NCBI GenBank assembly: GCA_002869925.2
Contig: NEWT02000032.1
Coordinates: 26,217-90,216, forward strand
DNA from: Nitrospira sp. CG24A
Lineage (GTDB): Bacteria; Nitrospirota; Nitrospiria; Nitrospirales; Nitrospiraceae
Direction of reading: 5' to 3'
Length of the DNA stretch: 64,000 nucleotides
The position numbers and the translations under genes are program-made. Position 1 is the first letter of the stretch. Every line of letters begins with the position of its first letter. Below the pieces are notes generated by a model. It did not search any database, had not been told where the DNA came from, and worked only from the letters and a program-made list of their open reading frames with translations. Below, one piece after another: positions 44,681-54,201 of the stretch.

Positions 44681-46630
44681 ATGTCGATCTTAAAAACTAT
44701 TCATGGCCCGGACGATTTGAAGCGGTTGCCACCGGAGCAGTTTCCTGCGCTGTGTCAGGAGCTCCGGGAACAAATTATTGGCGTGGTATCCAATGTTGGA
44801 GGGCATCTGGCTTCAAACCTTGGAGTGATTGAACTCACGGTGGCCTTGCACTACCTGCTTAATTCCCCCAAGGATAAGATTGTATGGGATACGAGCAATC
44901 AAGCCTATGCGCACAAACTCCTCACCGGGCGGCGGGAACAGTTCCACACGCTTCGACAGTATGGGGGGCTGAGCGGATTTACGAAGCGTGAAGAAAGTGT
45001 CTACGATACATTCAATGCAGGCCACGCTGGAACCGGCGTCTCTGCGGCCTACGGGATGGTTGAGGCGCGTGAGCAGTTGAAGCAGCGGCACAAGGTCGTC
45101 TGTATCGTCGGCGACGGCGCCATGACGGCCGGCATGACGCTGGAAGGCCTGCACCATGCCGGAGGGTTGGGAAAAGACTTCTTGGTCATTCTGAACGACA
45201 ACCAAATGTCCATTTCGAAAAACGTCGGGGCCATTTCTTCCTATTTGAATCGGACTTTCACCGGTGAGTTTTATGCCAAGATGCGGGAGGAAACAGGGCA
45301 ACTGCTGGGCAAGATTCCCCATATCGGACAGGACGTGCAGAAGTGGGCTCGCCGTGCTGAAGAGCTGGCCAAGGGCGCGATTCTTCCCGGACTGCTCTTT
45401 GAAGAGCTCGGGTTCAGATATGCCGGACCGATCGATGGACATAACTTTGAGCATCTGTTGCCCACCTTGGACAACGCGTTGAAGATGAAGGGACCGGTGT
45501 TGCTCCATGTTATTACGAAAAAAGGGCTGGGCTATGAGCCTGCGGTGAAGAATCCGGTGTGGTTTCATGCCTGCCCGCCTTTTGTCCGTGAAACGGGAGT
45601 TCCGGCGAAGAAAGCAGCGCGGCCATCCTATACACAGATCGCCATTGAATCGTTGGTGAAGTTGGCCCGAGCGGATAAGCGGATCGTTGCGATCACGGCG
45701 GCGATGTGTGAAGGGACCGGCCTCAATATTTTCGAAAAAGAATTTCCAGACCGGATCTACGACGTGGGGATTGCCGAACAACATGCGGTGACATTCGCGG
45801 CTGGGCTGGCGACGCAGGGGCTTCGTCCAGTGGTGGCGATGTACGCGACATTTTTGCAGCGCGCATACGACCAGGTCGTGCACGATGTGGCAACGCAAAA
45901 TTTGCCGGTCACGTTCTGCATCGATCGCGGAGGGCTGGTTGCGGAAGACGGAACGACGCACCACGGCGCATTCGACTATGCCTATCTGCGCCACATGCCG
46001 AACATGGTCGTCATGGCGCCGAAGGATGAGAACGAGCTGCAACATATGTTGAAGACCTGCGTCCAGTATGATGGGCCTGCCTCGGTGCGGTACCCGCGCG
46101 GGTTGAGCTTGGGCGTGACGATGGATCAGGAGGCGAAGGCTTTACCAATCGGCAAGGGTGAATTGTTGCGCGATGGGACCGACGTCGCGATCGTTGCCAT
46201 CGGTGTGCCGGTCTCCCATGCGGTGACAGTGGCAAAACGACTCGATGAAGAGGGCATTTCCACAGCAGTGGTGAACGCGCGCTTCGTGAAGCCGTTGGAT
46301 CAGGAGTTGATCGTCGAGGTAGCCAAGCGCGTTCGTTATGTCGTGACGGTTGAAGAAGGCTGCAAGATGGGCGGATTCGGCTCAGCCGTGCTCGAAGCCC
46401 TGTCTGACGGTGGGGTGACGCATGTGACGACGAAGGTCTTGGGGCTGCCGGATTGGTACATCGAGCAGGGGCCACAAGACTTCCTGCGTGAACGATATGG
46501 GCTGACGGCGGAGGGTATCTATCAGAGCGTGAAGGAACTCATCGGCAAGGCACCGGCTTCTTCGCGAGAAGAGTTCATGTTGGCCGCATCGGTCGATCAT
46601 CTGCCTCATGGGGATGAGCAGGGGAGTTGA
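44681..46630 (+). CDS. dxs: 1-deoxy-D-xylulose-5-phosphate synthase
   Basis: The 649-residue enzyme joins pyruvate and glyceraldehyde 3-phosphate, the first step of the MEP isoprenoid pathway. The thiamine diphosphate site is clear: VGDGAMTAGMTLEGL (about 147-161) with ILNDNQMSIS; the transketolase central domain has IYDVGIAEQHAVTFAAGLA and the C-terminal domain KMGGFGSAVLEAL. AAAGGAG precedes the ATG. A TTGACA at 44552 may be a -35 box but no good -10 follows. ispG comes next, 48 bp after the stop. Confidence 0.97.
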   Translation: MSILKTIHGPDDLKRLPPEQFPALCQELREQIIGVVSNVGGHLASNLGVIELTVALHYLLNSPKDKIVWDTSNQAYAHKLLTGRREQFHTLRQYGGLSGFTKREESVYDTFNAGHAGTGVSAAYGMVEAREQLKQRHKVVCIVGDGAMTAGMTLEGLHHAGGLGKDFLVILNDNQMSISKNVGAISSYLNRTFTGEFYAKMREETGQLLGKIPHIGQDVQKWARRAEELAKGAILPGLLFEELGFRYAGPIDGHNFEHLLPTLDNALKMKGPVLLHVITKKGLGYEPAVKNPVWFHACPPFVRETGVPAKKAARPSYTQIAIESLVKLARADKRIVAITAAMCEGTGLNIFEKEFPDRIYDVGIAEQHAVTFAAGLATQGLRPVVAMYATFLQRAYDQVVHDVATQNLPVTFCIDRGGLVAEDGTTHHGAFDYAYLRHMPNMVVMAPKDENELQHMLKTCVQYDGPASVRYPRGLSLGVTMDQEAKALPIGKGELLRDGTDVAIVAIGVPVSHAVTVAKRLDEEGISTAVVNARFVKPLDQELIVEVAKRVRYVVTVEEGCKMGGFGSAVLEALSDGGVTHVTTKVLGLPDWYIEQGPQDFLRERYGLTAEGIYQSVKELIGKAPASSREEFMLAASVDHLPHGDEQGS

Positions 46631-46678
46631 TCGAAGACGTGAGGGGCAAAGGGTTAGGGGTGAGGCGAGAAAAATCGC

Positions 46679-47863
46679 ATGCACATTACTAGACGGAAAA
46701 CGAGACAGATTCAAGTCGGCAAGCTCAAGATCGGCGGAGACGCGCCCGTGTCTGTGCAATCGATGTGCTCCACCGACACGCGCGATGTTAAGGCTACGGT
46801 TGAGCAGATTCTCCAGCTGGAGGCCGCAGGGTGCGAAGTGATCCGCGTAGCTGTACCGGACGACGAAGCCGCGGCGGTGCTACCAAAAATCAAGGCGGCG
46901 ATGACCGTGCCGCTGATCGCGGATATTCATTTTGACCATCGACTGGCATTGAAAGCGGCGGCGGTTGTGGACTGTGTCCGGATCAATCCTGGTAATATCG
47001 GGGCTTGGTGGAAAGTTGAAGAAGTCATCAAAGCTGTGAATGAGCGGGGTATTCCTCTGCGTATCGGTGTGAATGGCGGGTCGCTCGAACGGCCCCTATT
47101 GGATAAATATGGTTGGCCGTCACCGGAAGCCCTGGCTGAATCGGCACTCAATGCCGTTCATGCGTTAGAAGACGTGGGATTCACGAACATGAAGGTGTCG
47201 TTGAAGGCATCGGATGTGCATCATGCGATCGATGCCTACTGGTTGTTTGCGCATCAATCCGATTATCCGGTGCATATTGGTATTACAGAGGCAGGAACGG
47301 CGATGACGGGCGCCGTCAAGTCCACCATGGGCCTTGGATACTTGCTTTCACAGGGTATCGGCGACACCTTGCGTGTGTCGCTTGCTGCTGATCCCGTTGA
47401 AGAAGTGAAGGTGGGATTCGAAATCTTGAAATCGCTCGAACTACGCCATCGAGGAATTAATGTCATCGCCTGTCCGACCTGTGGCCGGGTAGAGATCGAC
47501 GTGGTGAAGCTGGCCAATGAATTGGAAAAGAAGCTGGGCCATATCAAGACTCCGCTCAACGTGTCGGTCCTCGGCTGTGTCGTGAATGGGATCGGCGAAG
47601 GGAAGGAAGCCGACATTGGAATCGCCGGCGGCGAAGGCAAAGGCATCCTGTTTAAGAAGGGCAAGCTTGTCCGAAAGGTGCCGATTGAAGAGTTGATGGA
47701 TACGTTGATTCAAGAGGTCGAGTTGATGGCCAAAGAAAAAGAGGCCGAAGAAAATGGAGCGGCCATCGCTTCTTCGAACGAAGGATGGGAGTCGCTCGAT
47801 CCTGAATCCGATCGGTCTTCGACACTCGGAAAAGAAATTCCGGTCCTTTCCAGTAAGCGATAG
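46679..47863 (+). CDS. ispG: 4-hydroxy-3-methylbut-2-en-1-yl diphosphate synthase
   Basis: The 394-residue enzyme (GcpE) converts MEcPP to HMBPP, the step before IspH. Conserved blocks are SVQSMCSTDTRD at the N-terminus, ITEAGTAMTGAVKS in the middle, and the 4Fe-4S cysteines in CPTCGRVEID and VLGCVVNGIGE. A C-terminal tail of about 35 polar residues goes beyond the usual end. It likely forms an operon with dxs; tRNA-Cys follows. Confidence 0.96.
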   Translation: MHITRRKTRQIQVGKLKIGGDAPVSVQSMCSTDTRDVKATVEQILQLEAAGCEVIRVAVPDDEAAAVLPKIKAAMTVPLIADIHFDHRLALKAAAVVDCVRINPGNIGAWWKVEEVIKAVNERGIPLRIGVNGGSLERPLLDKYGWPSPEALAESALNAVHALEDVGFTNMKVSLKASDVHHAIDAYWLFAHQSDYPVHIGITEAGTAMTGAVKSTMGLGYLLSQGIGDTLRVSLAADPVEEVKVGFEILKSLELRHRGINVIACPTCGRVEIDVVKLANELEKKLGHIKTPLNVSVLGCVVNGIGEGKEADIGIAGGEGKGILFKKGKLVRKVPIEELMDTLIQEVELMAKEKEAEENGAAIASSNEGWESLDPESDRSSTLGKEIPVLSSKR

Positions 47864-47904
47864 ATCTTTTCTCTCTCCTCTAGCCTCTCACCCATTGCCC
47901 AGAC

Positions 47905-47910
47905 TATAAT
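47905..47910 (+). promoter_or_regulatory. -10 box of the tRNA-Cys gene
   Basis: A perfect TATAAT lies 8 bases before the tRNA. No good -35 box is seen at the usual distance. Confidence 0.4.
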
Positions 47911-47918
47911 CCCCCCAG

Positions 47919-47994
47919 GGCGCCGTACCCAAGTGGTTAAGGGAGCAGTCTGCAAAACTGCGATGCAGCGGTTCGACCCCGCTCGGCGCCTCCA
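47919..47994 (+). tRNA. tRNA-Cys (anticodon GCA)
   Basis: The cloverleaf is complete: acceptor arm GGCGCCG/CGGCGCC, a D arm with GGTTAAGGG, anticodon stem GCAGT/ACTGC around the loop CTGCAAA with anticodon GCA, T arm AGCGG-TTCGACC-CCGCT. The discriminator base is T, as expected for tRNA-Cys, and CCA is encoded. Confidence 0.97.
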
Positions 47995-48155
47995 AACAGA
48001 ACTTGTGCGACCCCATGCATATGAGCGAGGAGTTGTTCAACGCTCTCGATAAATCTCATGCCCTCTTGTCCCTGTTCCGTGCCCCTTCAAATGAAATGAA
48101 GGACGGCGATTGAGTTCTTTGAGAGTATTATGGAAGGGCTAATGCGCGGGGAAAA

Positions 48156-48185
48156 TTGACGGGCGGTGGGACTGGGTGCTAGAAT
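48156..48185 (+). promoter_or_regulatory. Sigma-70-type promoter of hpnH
   Basis: TTGACG and TAGAAT are separated by 18 bases, each one mismatch from consensus. It lies about 80 bases before the hpnH ATG. Confidence 0.6.
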
Positions 48186-48263
48186 TCCCAACGATTACAA
48201 CCTGCTAGTTCGGTGGCCGGACTGCTGCCGTTACCACTACAGATTAAAGTAAAGGAGAGAGGA

Positions 48264-49280
48264 ATGGCCGTTCCGATTTCCCAGATGGCTACGGTTACGA
48301 AGTATGTGCTTTCCCAGAAGCTGAGCGGGGTAAAGAGGTATCCGCTCGTGCTGATGTTAGAGCCCCTCTTTCGCTGCAATTTGGCCTGTGCCGGCTGCGG
48401 AAAGATTCAATACCCAGATCATGTACTGGATAAGCGCCTCACTGTCGAGCAGTGCTTGGCTGCGGCAAAGGAATGTGGCGCGCCGATCGTCAGCATTCCC
48501 GGTGGCGAACCGATGATCCATCCTGAGATGCCCGCGATTGTTCGTGGGTTGGTTGCGCAGGAGCGGTATATCTATCTCTGTACCAATGCGATTTTGATGG
48601 AGCGAAAGCTCGACGAGTATCAGCCCTCGAAGTTTCTGACGTTCAGCGTCCATATGGACGGCCTGAAAGACGAACACGATTTGGCAGTCTGCCGAGACGG
48701 TGTCTATGACGTGGCGGTGAAGGCGATCAAGGCGGCGTTGAAGCGAGGGCACCGGGTCACGACCAATACGACCCTCTTCGACGATGCCAATCCGGAGCGC
48801 GTGCGGAAGTTTTTCGATGCGATGATGGATCTTGGGGTCGAAGGCATGATGATCTCGCCTGGGTACAGTTATCAGAAAGCGCCGGACCAGCAGCATTTTC
48901 TGAAGCGAGAACGCACGAGGGAATTGTTTTCTCGTATCTTGGGCAACCCAAAGAAGGCGTGGCAATTCAATCAATCGCCGCTGTTTTTAGATTTTCTGAT
49001 GGGAGTGAGGGAGTACGAGTGTACGCCCTGGGGCAATCCGACCTATAATGTGTTCGGGTGGCAGAAGCCCTGCTATTTGCTCCAAGAGGGTTACGCAAAG
49101 ACGTTTCGTGAGCTGATGGATAGCACGGAGTGGGATCACTACGGAACAGGGCGGAATGAGAAATGCGCCGATTGCATGGTGCACTGCGGGTATGAACCCT
49201 CTGCCGTCGAGGATACGTTCGGTACGCTGTCCGGGTTTGGCCGGACCGTCAAGTTGACGATGCTCCCGACCTCGCGATGA
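48264..49280 (+). CDS. hpnH: Adenosyl-hopene transferase HpnH (radical SAM)
   Basis: From the ATG at 48264 (AAAGGAGAGAGG upstream) the product is 338 residues. The radical SAM motif CxxxCxxC is C38, C42, C45 in FRCNLACAGCGKIQYPD, the HpnH-type context. Further family blocks are SIPGGEPMIH and TFSVHMDGLKDEHD; a C-terminal Cys cluster (CADCMVHCGYEPSA) may bind a second site or is structural. HpnH adds the 5'-deoxyadenosyl group to hopene, making adenosylhopane for HpnG. It has its own promoter. Confidence 0.94.
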   Translation: MAVPISQMATVTKYVLSQKLSGVKRYPLVLMLEPLFRCNLACAGCGKIQYPDHVLDKRLTVEQCLAAAKECGAPIVSIPGGEPMIHPEMPAIVRGLVAQERYIYLCTNAILMERKLDEYQPSKFLTFSVHMDGLKDEHDLAVCRDGVYDVAVKAIKAALKRGHRVTTNTTLFDDANPERVRKFFDAMMDLGVEGMMISPGYSYQKAPDQQHFLKRERTRELFSRILGNPKKAWQFNQSPLFLDFLMGVREYECTPWGNPTYNVFGWQKPCYLLQEGYAKTFRELMDSTEWDHYGTGRNEKCADCMVHCGYEPSAVEDTFGTLSGFGRTVKLTMLPTSR

Positions 49281-49368
49281 CGGGCCGCGTGAAGCGCCGT
49301 TCGTCTTTCGTCGCGCGCACGAAAGACACGCGTTTCACGAGATGCGTTTTACGTTTCACGACTCCTCC

Positions 49369-49764
49369 ATGACCGACACCAAGAACCATAGTACAGCCGG
49401 CGTAACCGGGTCGCCAGAAGGCCGTGTATTTCAGCCTGGTTCATTGAATGAACTCGCAGAAGCGGTAGAACTGGCGTTCGATTATCGTGGCGATGTGACG
49501 GTGTCGTTGAAATCCGGCGAGTCGATCAGTGGGTATCTCTTCAATCGCCAGGTCAGCGGTCCCGATTCCTATCTTGAGATATTCCCTTCCGATAGCGCTG
49601 AGACGCGGCGCATTCGTTATGACCAGATTGCCACGATTGCGTTCACTGGTGAGGATACGGCCACGGGAAAATCCTGGGAGACTTGGGTTTCCAAAAAGGA
49701 TTCAGAGAGGCAAATCGAAGTGGAACGGGTCGCAGCTGAGGCAAGAACCCGAGGGATTCTATAA
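49369..49764 (+). CDS. Small beta-rich protein downstream of hpnH, unknown function
   Basis: The 131-residue product (ATG at 49369; an ATG at 49342 is inside a repeat-like stretch) has a core of short strands (DVTVSLKSGESISGYLF and RRIRYDQIATIAFTGED) that looks like a small SH3- or Sm-like barrel, then a basic C-terminal helix. No signal peptide. It follows hpnH and may be co-expressed. I do not recognise a named family. Confidence 0.65.
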   Translation: MTDTKNHSTAGVTGSPEGRVFQPGSLNELAEAVELAFDYRGDVTVSLKSGESISGYLFNRQVSGPDSYLEIFPSDSAETRRIRYDQIATIAFTGEDTATGKSWETWVSKKDSERQIEVERVAAEARTRGIL

Positions 49765-50024
49765 GCGCTTCACCCGCCGATCATACTCTCTTTACCTCTA
49801 CGCAATTTCATCGAGAATGACTTCTCCAAGTGCTTGAAAATTGGCTTGTCTTCCCGTCTTGTTTGCCCTCATTTCGTTGACAACAGGTAGGGCCTATGTT
49901 AAAAATCGCAACCTTAAGGTCAGTATGGCGTATTGGCGTTCATTACGTTCTGTTGTGTGAGGCGAGAGAGGCATTTGGCGGCGCGAAAAGGCTCGGCTCT
50001 GAGCACGTGAGGCGGAGACAGATT

Positions 50025-50549
50025 GTGCAGAGTCAGTCGCGATGGCGGGGATGGATCATTGCCATTACTGTCATGTTGGGCAGTTTCCCATCGATTGTTT
50101 TAGCAACACATGAAGCGGACCATCGGTTTACGGTCGAAGGGTTTGTCTGCGGGGCAGATGGAAAAGCCAGCCCTGACATAGATGTGCTTGTTAAGGATAC
50201 AAAGGTTTCTAATGGGCAAATCGTCAAGACCGATGGAGACGGGCACTACAAGGCGGCATTTCATCTTCACAACGATAATCTTGGCGATCCGCTGCTGATT
50301 GAAGCCAATGGGCAGCAGCAGCACCAGAAAGTCTCCTTTGATCCGAAAGATCTTGAAGCAGAACGAATCATTCAGGTCAATTTCGGAACCGGTTGTATCG
50401 AGGACAGGCGCAGCGCTCCGCTGTGGGTCTACCTGGGATTGGGGGCTGTGGCGGCGACAGTCGGTGGGTTCGTTGGGCTCAGACTGATTCGCTCATCGCG
50501 GAAACAGGAACAAAAACGGGGACGATCGCAGGGTAAGCGCAAGCAATAA
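50025..50549 (+). CDS. Secreted membrane-anchored protein with carboxypeptidase-regulatory-like domain
   Basis: I prefer the GTG at 50025, with GAGGCGGAG just upstream; the open frame extends back to an ATG at 49896. The 174-residue product has a signal peptide (WIIAITVMLGSFPSIVLA), a beta-sandwich like the carboxypeptidase regulatory domain (VEGFVCGADGKASPDIDV and KTDGDGHYKAAF), a C-terminal membrane helix (LWVYLGLGAVAATVGGFVG) and a basic tail. It lies just upstream of the respiratory locus; such domains in respiratory clusters may be assembly or structural subunits. Role unknown. Confidence 0.7.
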   Translation: MQSQSRWRGWIIAITVMLGSFPSIVLATHEADHRFTVEGFVCGADGKASPDIDVLVKDTKVSNGQIVKTDGDGHYKAAFHLHNDNLGDPLLIEANGQQQHQKVSFDPKDLEAERIIQVNFGTGCIEDRRSAPLWVYLGLGAVAATVGGFVGLRLIRSSRKQEQKRGRSQGKRKQ

Positions 50550-50881
50550 CAGACACGGTCCGTGGGGCGGATGCGCACCTCGCCGGACTGGGTACTCAAC
50601 ATGGCGAGGGATTGTGCGCGGCCTCAGAGTATGTGCTTGCACCAACGCTTGACAGGGTGACGATCGCCCCCGGCACAGCGTTTTTCTGAATCCGAGGTGT
50701 TCGTTACGTGATATGAAAAAACAGTCGGAAAAGAGAGAGATGATGGCAGGTTTACGAAACGGTCAGGACTATCGTAGCAGGGTATCGGAGGCATAGGAGA
50801 GGTCTATCTCAATTAGGCGTGGATTACCGTGGGAGTGAAACATTGTTGAGATGGCGAGAATTGAAAGGCGTGCTCAAGATT
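50550..50881. other. Intergenic gap before the respiratory locus
   Basis: About 330 bases with no convincing gene. A 14-base piece, GCGCGGCCTCAGAG, near 50617 matches part of the second hairpin repeat family and may be a remnant. Promoters for the cytochrome genes probably lie here but no good boxes stand out. Confidence 0.4.
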
Positions 50882-51391
50882 ATGAAGCAGACGAAAACTT
50901 TGCAGTTGACGATGGTGTTGGGGATGGGGCTCTTCATGGTGGCATGCGGGGGAGAAGGGGAGGGGCCGATCGTTGCGCCGCCTCAAGCTCCAGCCGAATG
51001 GGCCGATAAACATATGCCGGCTGGTTGGTGGACTGATCCGGCCAAGATGGAAGAAGGACGGAAGCTGTACATTGGCCAAACAAATCCTGATGTGGATTGT
51101 GGGAGTTGTCATGGCAAGGACGGCAAGCCAACAAAGGCTGGAGCCCGTGACTTCCGGGTCGGCGAACGGATGAAGCTCTACTCAGATTCCGTATGGGCAT
51201 GGCGGATTGCCGATGGGGTTCCCAATACGAAGATGAAGGGGTGGAAGAGCAAACTATCAGACGAAGATGTCTGGAAATTGGTGTTGTTTGAGGCAAGCTT
51301 CGGGATGCCTGGGAAGAGATGGGATGCCGAAAAGAAGTCTTGGGTTGATGCGGCGAGTGCCTCGACTGCTCCGGCACCTGTGGGCAAATAG
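50882..51391 (+). CDS. Monohaem cytochrome c lipoprotein
   Basis: From the ATG at 50882 the 169-residue product has a lipobox (VAC, Cys22) and a cytochrome c domain with CGSCH at 73-77; Met ligands are available in NTKMKGW near 120. The C-terminal LSDEDVWKLVLFE helix is standard. It is the first cytochrome of the respiratory locus. An upstream start at 50819 is open but would bury the signal. Confidence 0.85.
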   Translation: MKQTKTLQLTMVLGMGLFMVACGGEGEGPIVAPPQAPAEWADKHMPAGWWTDPAKMEEGRKLYIGQTNPDVDCGSCHGKDGKPTKAGARDFRVGERMKLYSDSVWAWRIADGVPNTKMKGWKSKLSDEDVWKLVLFEASFGMPGKRWDAEKKSWVDAASASTAPAPVGK

Positions 51392-51654
51392 ACGGGCTCA
51401 GTTCAAGGTTCTGTGCGGTAGCAATCCAGATAAGTTTCCTCCGCGCAGAGCTTCTTGGCGGTCGATTGCCATGTTCGCAACATGATGGCGTAACATACCA
51501 TGGGATGCTTGAACGAGTGGTTTTCGACTACGATCATGACCCGATCTGCTCATTGTCCCCATCAGTTCTTTTCACGAAGCCATCGCACGATTCACAGTAA
51601 CATGACGCTATCTTGTGTGACGCACAACCTCCTAGCCAAGAGAGGCGTCGAAAT

Positions 51655-53358
51655 ATGATGAAAACGTGGCAGCGCAGTCTAGTAGCGGTCTGTGCGTTTC
51701 TGGTGTTGTTCGGGGGGGTGGCCTATGCCCAAGCTTCTGACGCGCCTTCAGTGGATTTTTCTTATACAGGAAATCGGACCGCCGTTTGGATCGTTGCTCA
51801 ACTTCACACGCTGTTTGGAGCGTTCATTCTCGGTGCCCCGATCTTTATCGTCATCTCAGAATGGTTGGGGTATCGGAAGCAAGACCTTCGGTACGATCGT
51901 TTAGCCAAAGAGGTCACGAAGGTGACCGTCATCCTCTTTAGCATGACGGCCCTCACCGGGGGCATGTTTATTTTTGTCCTCCTCGCCGCCTACCCACAGT
52001 TTACCACGTGGTTTATTAATCAATTCTATCTCGTGTTCGCAGTCTTTTATCCGCTATTGTTCATCAGCGGAGCCATCGTGTTGTACACGTATTTCTATAT
52101 GTGGGATGCGTGGAAGGGTGAAAAAAAAGGACGGCATATTGCCCTCGGTGTGCTCTTGAATCTGATCGGTATGACCTTGCTATTTGTGATCGACGGCCCG
52201 ACGTCGTTCATGAATACTCCAGTGAAGGCTGAAGGGCTCTCACCTCAAGACCTCCTTGCAACTGCAACGTTGTGGGACAAGATTGCCAACCAAACCTGGA
52301 TGCCGCTTAATCTTCACCGGATCGACGGGAATGTGGCCTTCGGAGGGTTTGTGACGGGCCTGATCGGCGCCTATATGTATATGGGCGCAAAAAGTCAAGA
52401 AGAACGGGCGTACTACGACTGGATGGGTTTTGCCGGCAATCTGATCGCTGTAGGCGCGACGCTGTTTCAGCCGTTCACGGGATTACTGTTGGCCTACGAG
52501 ATGTGCGATTACGATTTTTCGTTCTGTCCATACATGATGGCCGACCAGCTTTCGATGTTTTTCGAAATGCAGGGCGCGATGATCGGACTCATGTTCTTGG
52601 CCATTAACTATTACGTCTGGCTCAGCCTGAAACGCATTGAGGGGGTCGAAAAGGTCCGAATCACGATTTTGGCTCCCATCGTGATGGTGGCCTTCCCCTT
52701 TGCGATGATGGTGGTGATGAACTACTACTGGATTCCCGATCCGATGTCGCTGGCGTTCCTCCTGCCGTTGGCGCTCTCGCCGTTTCTGGGCCGATTCATT
52801 CCGTTTACGGTGTCTGCGCGGACTGTGATTAAAATCGGTTTCTTGATGGTCCTCGTGGGCGATGCCATCTGGCTGACTCCTCACGGATTCGCGGCCACCG
52901 GCGCCAAGATGGCGGCGGAGGTAGAGCTGCCGGAGGCCTGGAACTTCCTGGGGACGATGCCGGCCAAGCTTTCCGCGATGTTTACGTTGGTGTTTGTCAC
53001 GGTTGTGAACTATTTCTTGTATAATCGGGCCATCAAGCGGGGCACCATTCTCTGGGGAAAAATCGATTTCACCTCCCAGTTCGTACTGATCTTCCTCGCC
53101 TTCGCCTCCATCTGGACAATGGGTTTGATGGGCGCCGTCCGCTCGCTGGTGCGGAAGTACTTCCACACATACAATTTGATACCCGACTTTTCTGCCGAGT
53201 CGTTTACACCGACGCTCTCGTATTCGGCCTGGTGGATTACGGGGATTACCGTCATGTTTTTCACCGTGGTGAGCTTTGCCGTGCTTGTGAGCCTTCGGCC
53301 TTCAGAATCGAAGGGGCACATCCCTGAAGGTAGTCCTGTTCCTGCCAGGGCCAAGTAA
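51655..53358 (+). CDS. Cytochrome bd-like quinol oxidase subunit I, paralog 1
   Basis: From the ATG at 51655 (567 residues) there is a signal-like N-terminal helix (about 8-24), then a CydA-like core with at least twelve membrane helices. His51 in VAQLHTLFGAF and His221 in MPLNLHRIDGNVAFGG fit the haem-ligand histidines of subunit I. The usual Q-loop motif GRQPW is missing, and the protein is longer than standard CydA. Such bd-like proteins of Nitrospira have been proposed as part of a novel terminal oxidase or of the bc1-linked complex; no cydB gene is seen. A second paralog lies at 57428. Rieske and cytochrome b genes follow. Confidence 0.85.
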   Translation: MMKTWQRSLVAVCAFLVLFGGVAYAQASDAPSVDFSYTGNRTAVWIVAQLHTLFGAFILGAPIFIVISEWLGYRKQDLRYDRLAKEVTKVTVILFSMTALTGGMFIFVLLAAYPQFTTWFINQFYLVFAVFYPLLFISGAIVLYTYFYMWDAWKGEKKGRHIALGVLLNLIGMTLLFVIDGPTSFMNTPVKAEGLSPQDLLATATLWDKIANQTWMPLNLHRIDGNVAFGGFVTGLIGAYMYMGAKSQEERAYYDWMGFAGNLIAVGATLFQPFTGLLLAYEMCDYDFSFCPYMMADQLSMFFEMQGAMIGLMFLAINYYVWLSLKRIEGVEKVRITILAPIVMVAFPFAMMVVMNYYWIPDPMSLAFLLPLALSPFLGRFIPFTVSARTVIKIGFLMVLVGDAIWLTPHGFAATGAKMAAEVELPEAWNFLGTMPAKLSAMFTLVFVTVVNYFLYNRAIKRGTILWGKIDFTSQFVLIFLAFASIWTMGLMGAVRSLVRKYFHTYNLIPDFSAESFTPTLSYSAWWITGITVMFFTVVSFAVLVSLRPSESKGHIPEGSPVPARAK

Positions 53359-53396
53359 TCGCGGGGCAGAATGTCTGCGAACGAATAAGAGTCTGC

Positions 53397-54200
53397 ATGG
53401 GGAACATCATTAAGAAACTGTTCATCGGTTTGGTGGTGGGTGGCGCGCTGTTCCTCCTCTCGAGGTGGCAGGAGTTTCCATTCGTCTTCCAGGTCGTGTT
53501 CTTCGGTCACGCAATGTTTGGGGCTGCCGTGTTCATGTTGTTGGACGCCCCGTCAGTCAAGACCATGGGCGCAGTGAAGTCCACGATTGCCATTGTGGTG
53601 TTCTACGTCGTGCTGTGCACGGTGTTCGTGGCCGGCGCTTCGATGTGGCCTCAATTCGATCCTGAGGATGAAAAAGGGAAGATCGTCAAGCTATTGGCGC
53701 CCAAACGCGCGGCAACTGAACAAGGAAAGGCTGAGGAGTTGATCGCGAGAACGAAGGCGCTCGATGAGCAAGTCAAGGCCCTAGAGGTACGGCTTAGGAC
53801 ACTGGGCGCAGATCAGCCGGTGGCAAAGCAAATGCCGGTCGGCGGCGCTCCTCCGGTTGTGGCCAAGGCGCCAACTGGAGACTTCATGAAGATAGGTGAG
53901 GAGCAGTGGCAACTGCACGAATGCTATAACTGCCACAAGCTGAAGGGGGAAGGTGGGAAGAAGCGCGGTCCGGAGTTGGACAACATCGGCTCCTACCTCA
54001 CGGCCGACGAGATTAAGCAGAAGATTTTCAATCCCAAGAGCTATATGGCGGAGGGATTCGAAAAGGAGTGGGAGAAGGGCAAGATGCCGGACAAGTTTAA
54101 GGACGTCATGGAGGACAGTGAGGCCATGGCACTGGCCACCTGGTTGAGTACATTCAAGAATACCTCCGTGAATACGCCAAAACCGATAAAGAAGCTCTAG
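53397..54200 (+). CDS. Membrane-anchored monohaem cytochrome c
   Basis: The 267-residue product has three hydrophobic N-terminal segments (about 5-22, 28-48, 60-80), a charged helical linker (about 100-140) and a cytochrome c domain with CYNCH at 176-180, ending in ALATWLSTF. It lies 38 bp after bd-like paralog 1 and one base before the Rieske gene, so it probably serves as the bound electron acceptor of the quinol-oxidising complex, like cytochrome c1. Confidence 0.85.
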   Translation: MGNIIKKLFIGLVVGGALFLLSRWQEFPFVFQVVFFGHAMFGAAVFMLLDAPSVKTMGAVKSTIAIVVFYVVLCTVFVAGASMWPQFDPEDEKGKIVKLLAPKRAATEQGKAEELIARTKALDEQVKALEVRLRTLGADQPVAKQMPVGGAPPVVAKAPTGDFMKIGEEQWQLHECYNCHKLKGEGGKKRGPELDNIGSYLTADEIKQKIFNPKSYMAEGFEKEWEKGKMPDKFKDVMEDSEAMALATWLSTFKNTSVNTPKPIKKL

Positions 54201-54201
54201 C

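Noticed and set aside
44813..46045. 410-codon minus-strand open frame opposite dxs
   Set aside because: Antisense shadow of a highly conserved enzyme gene.
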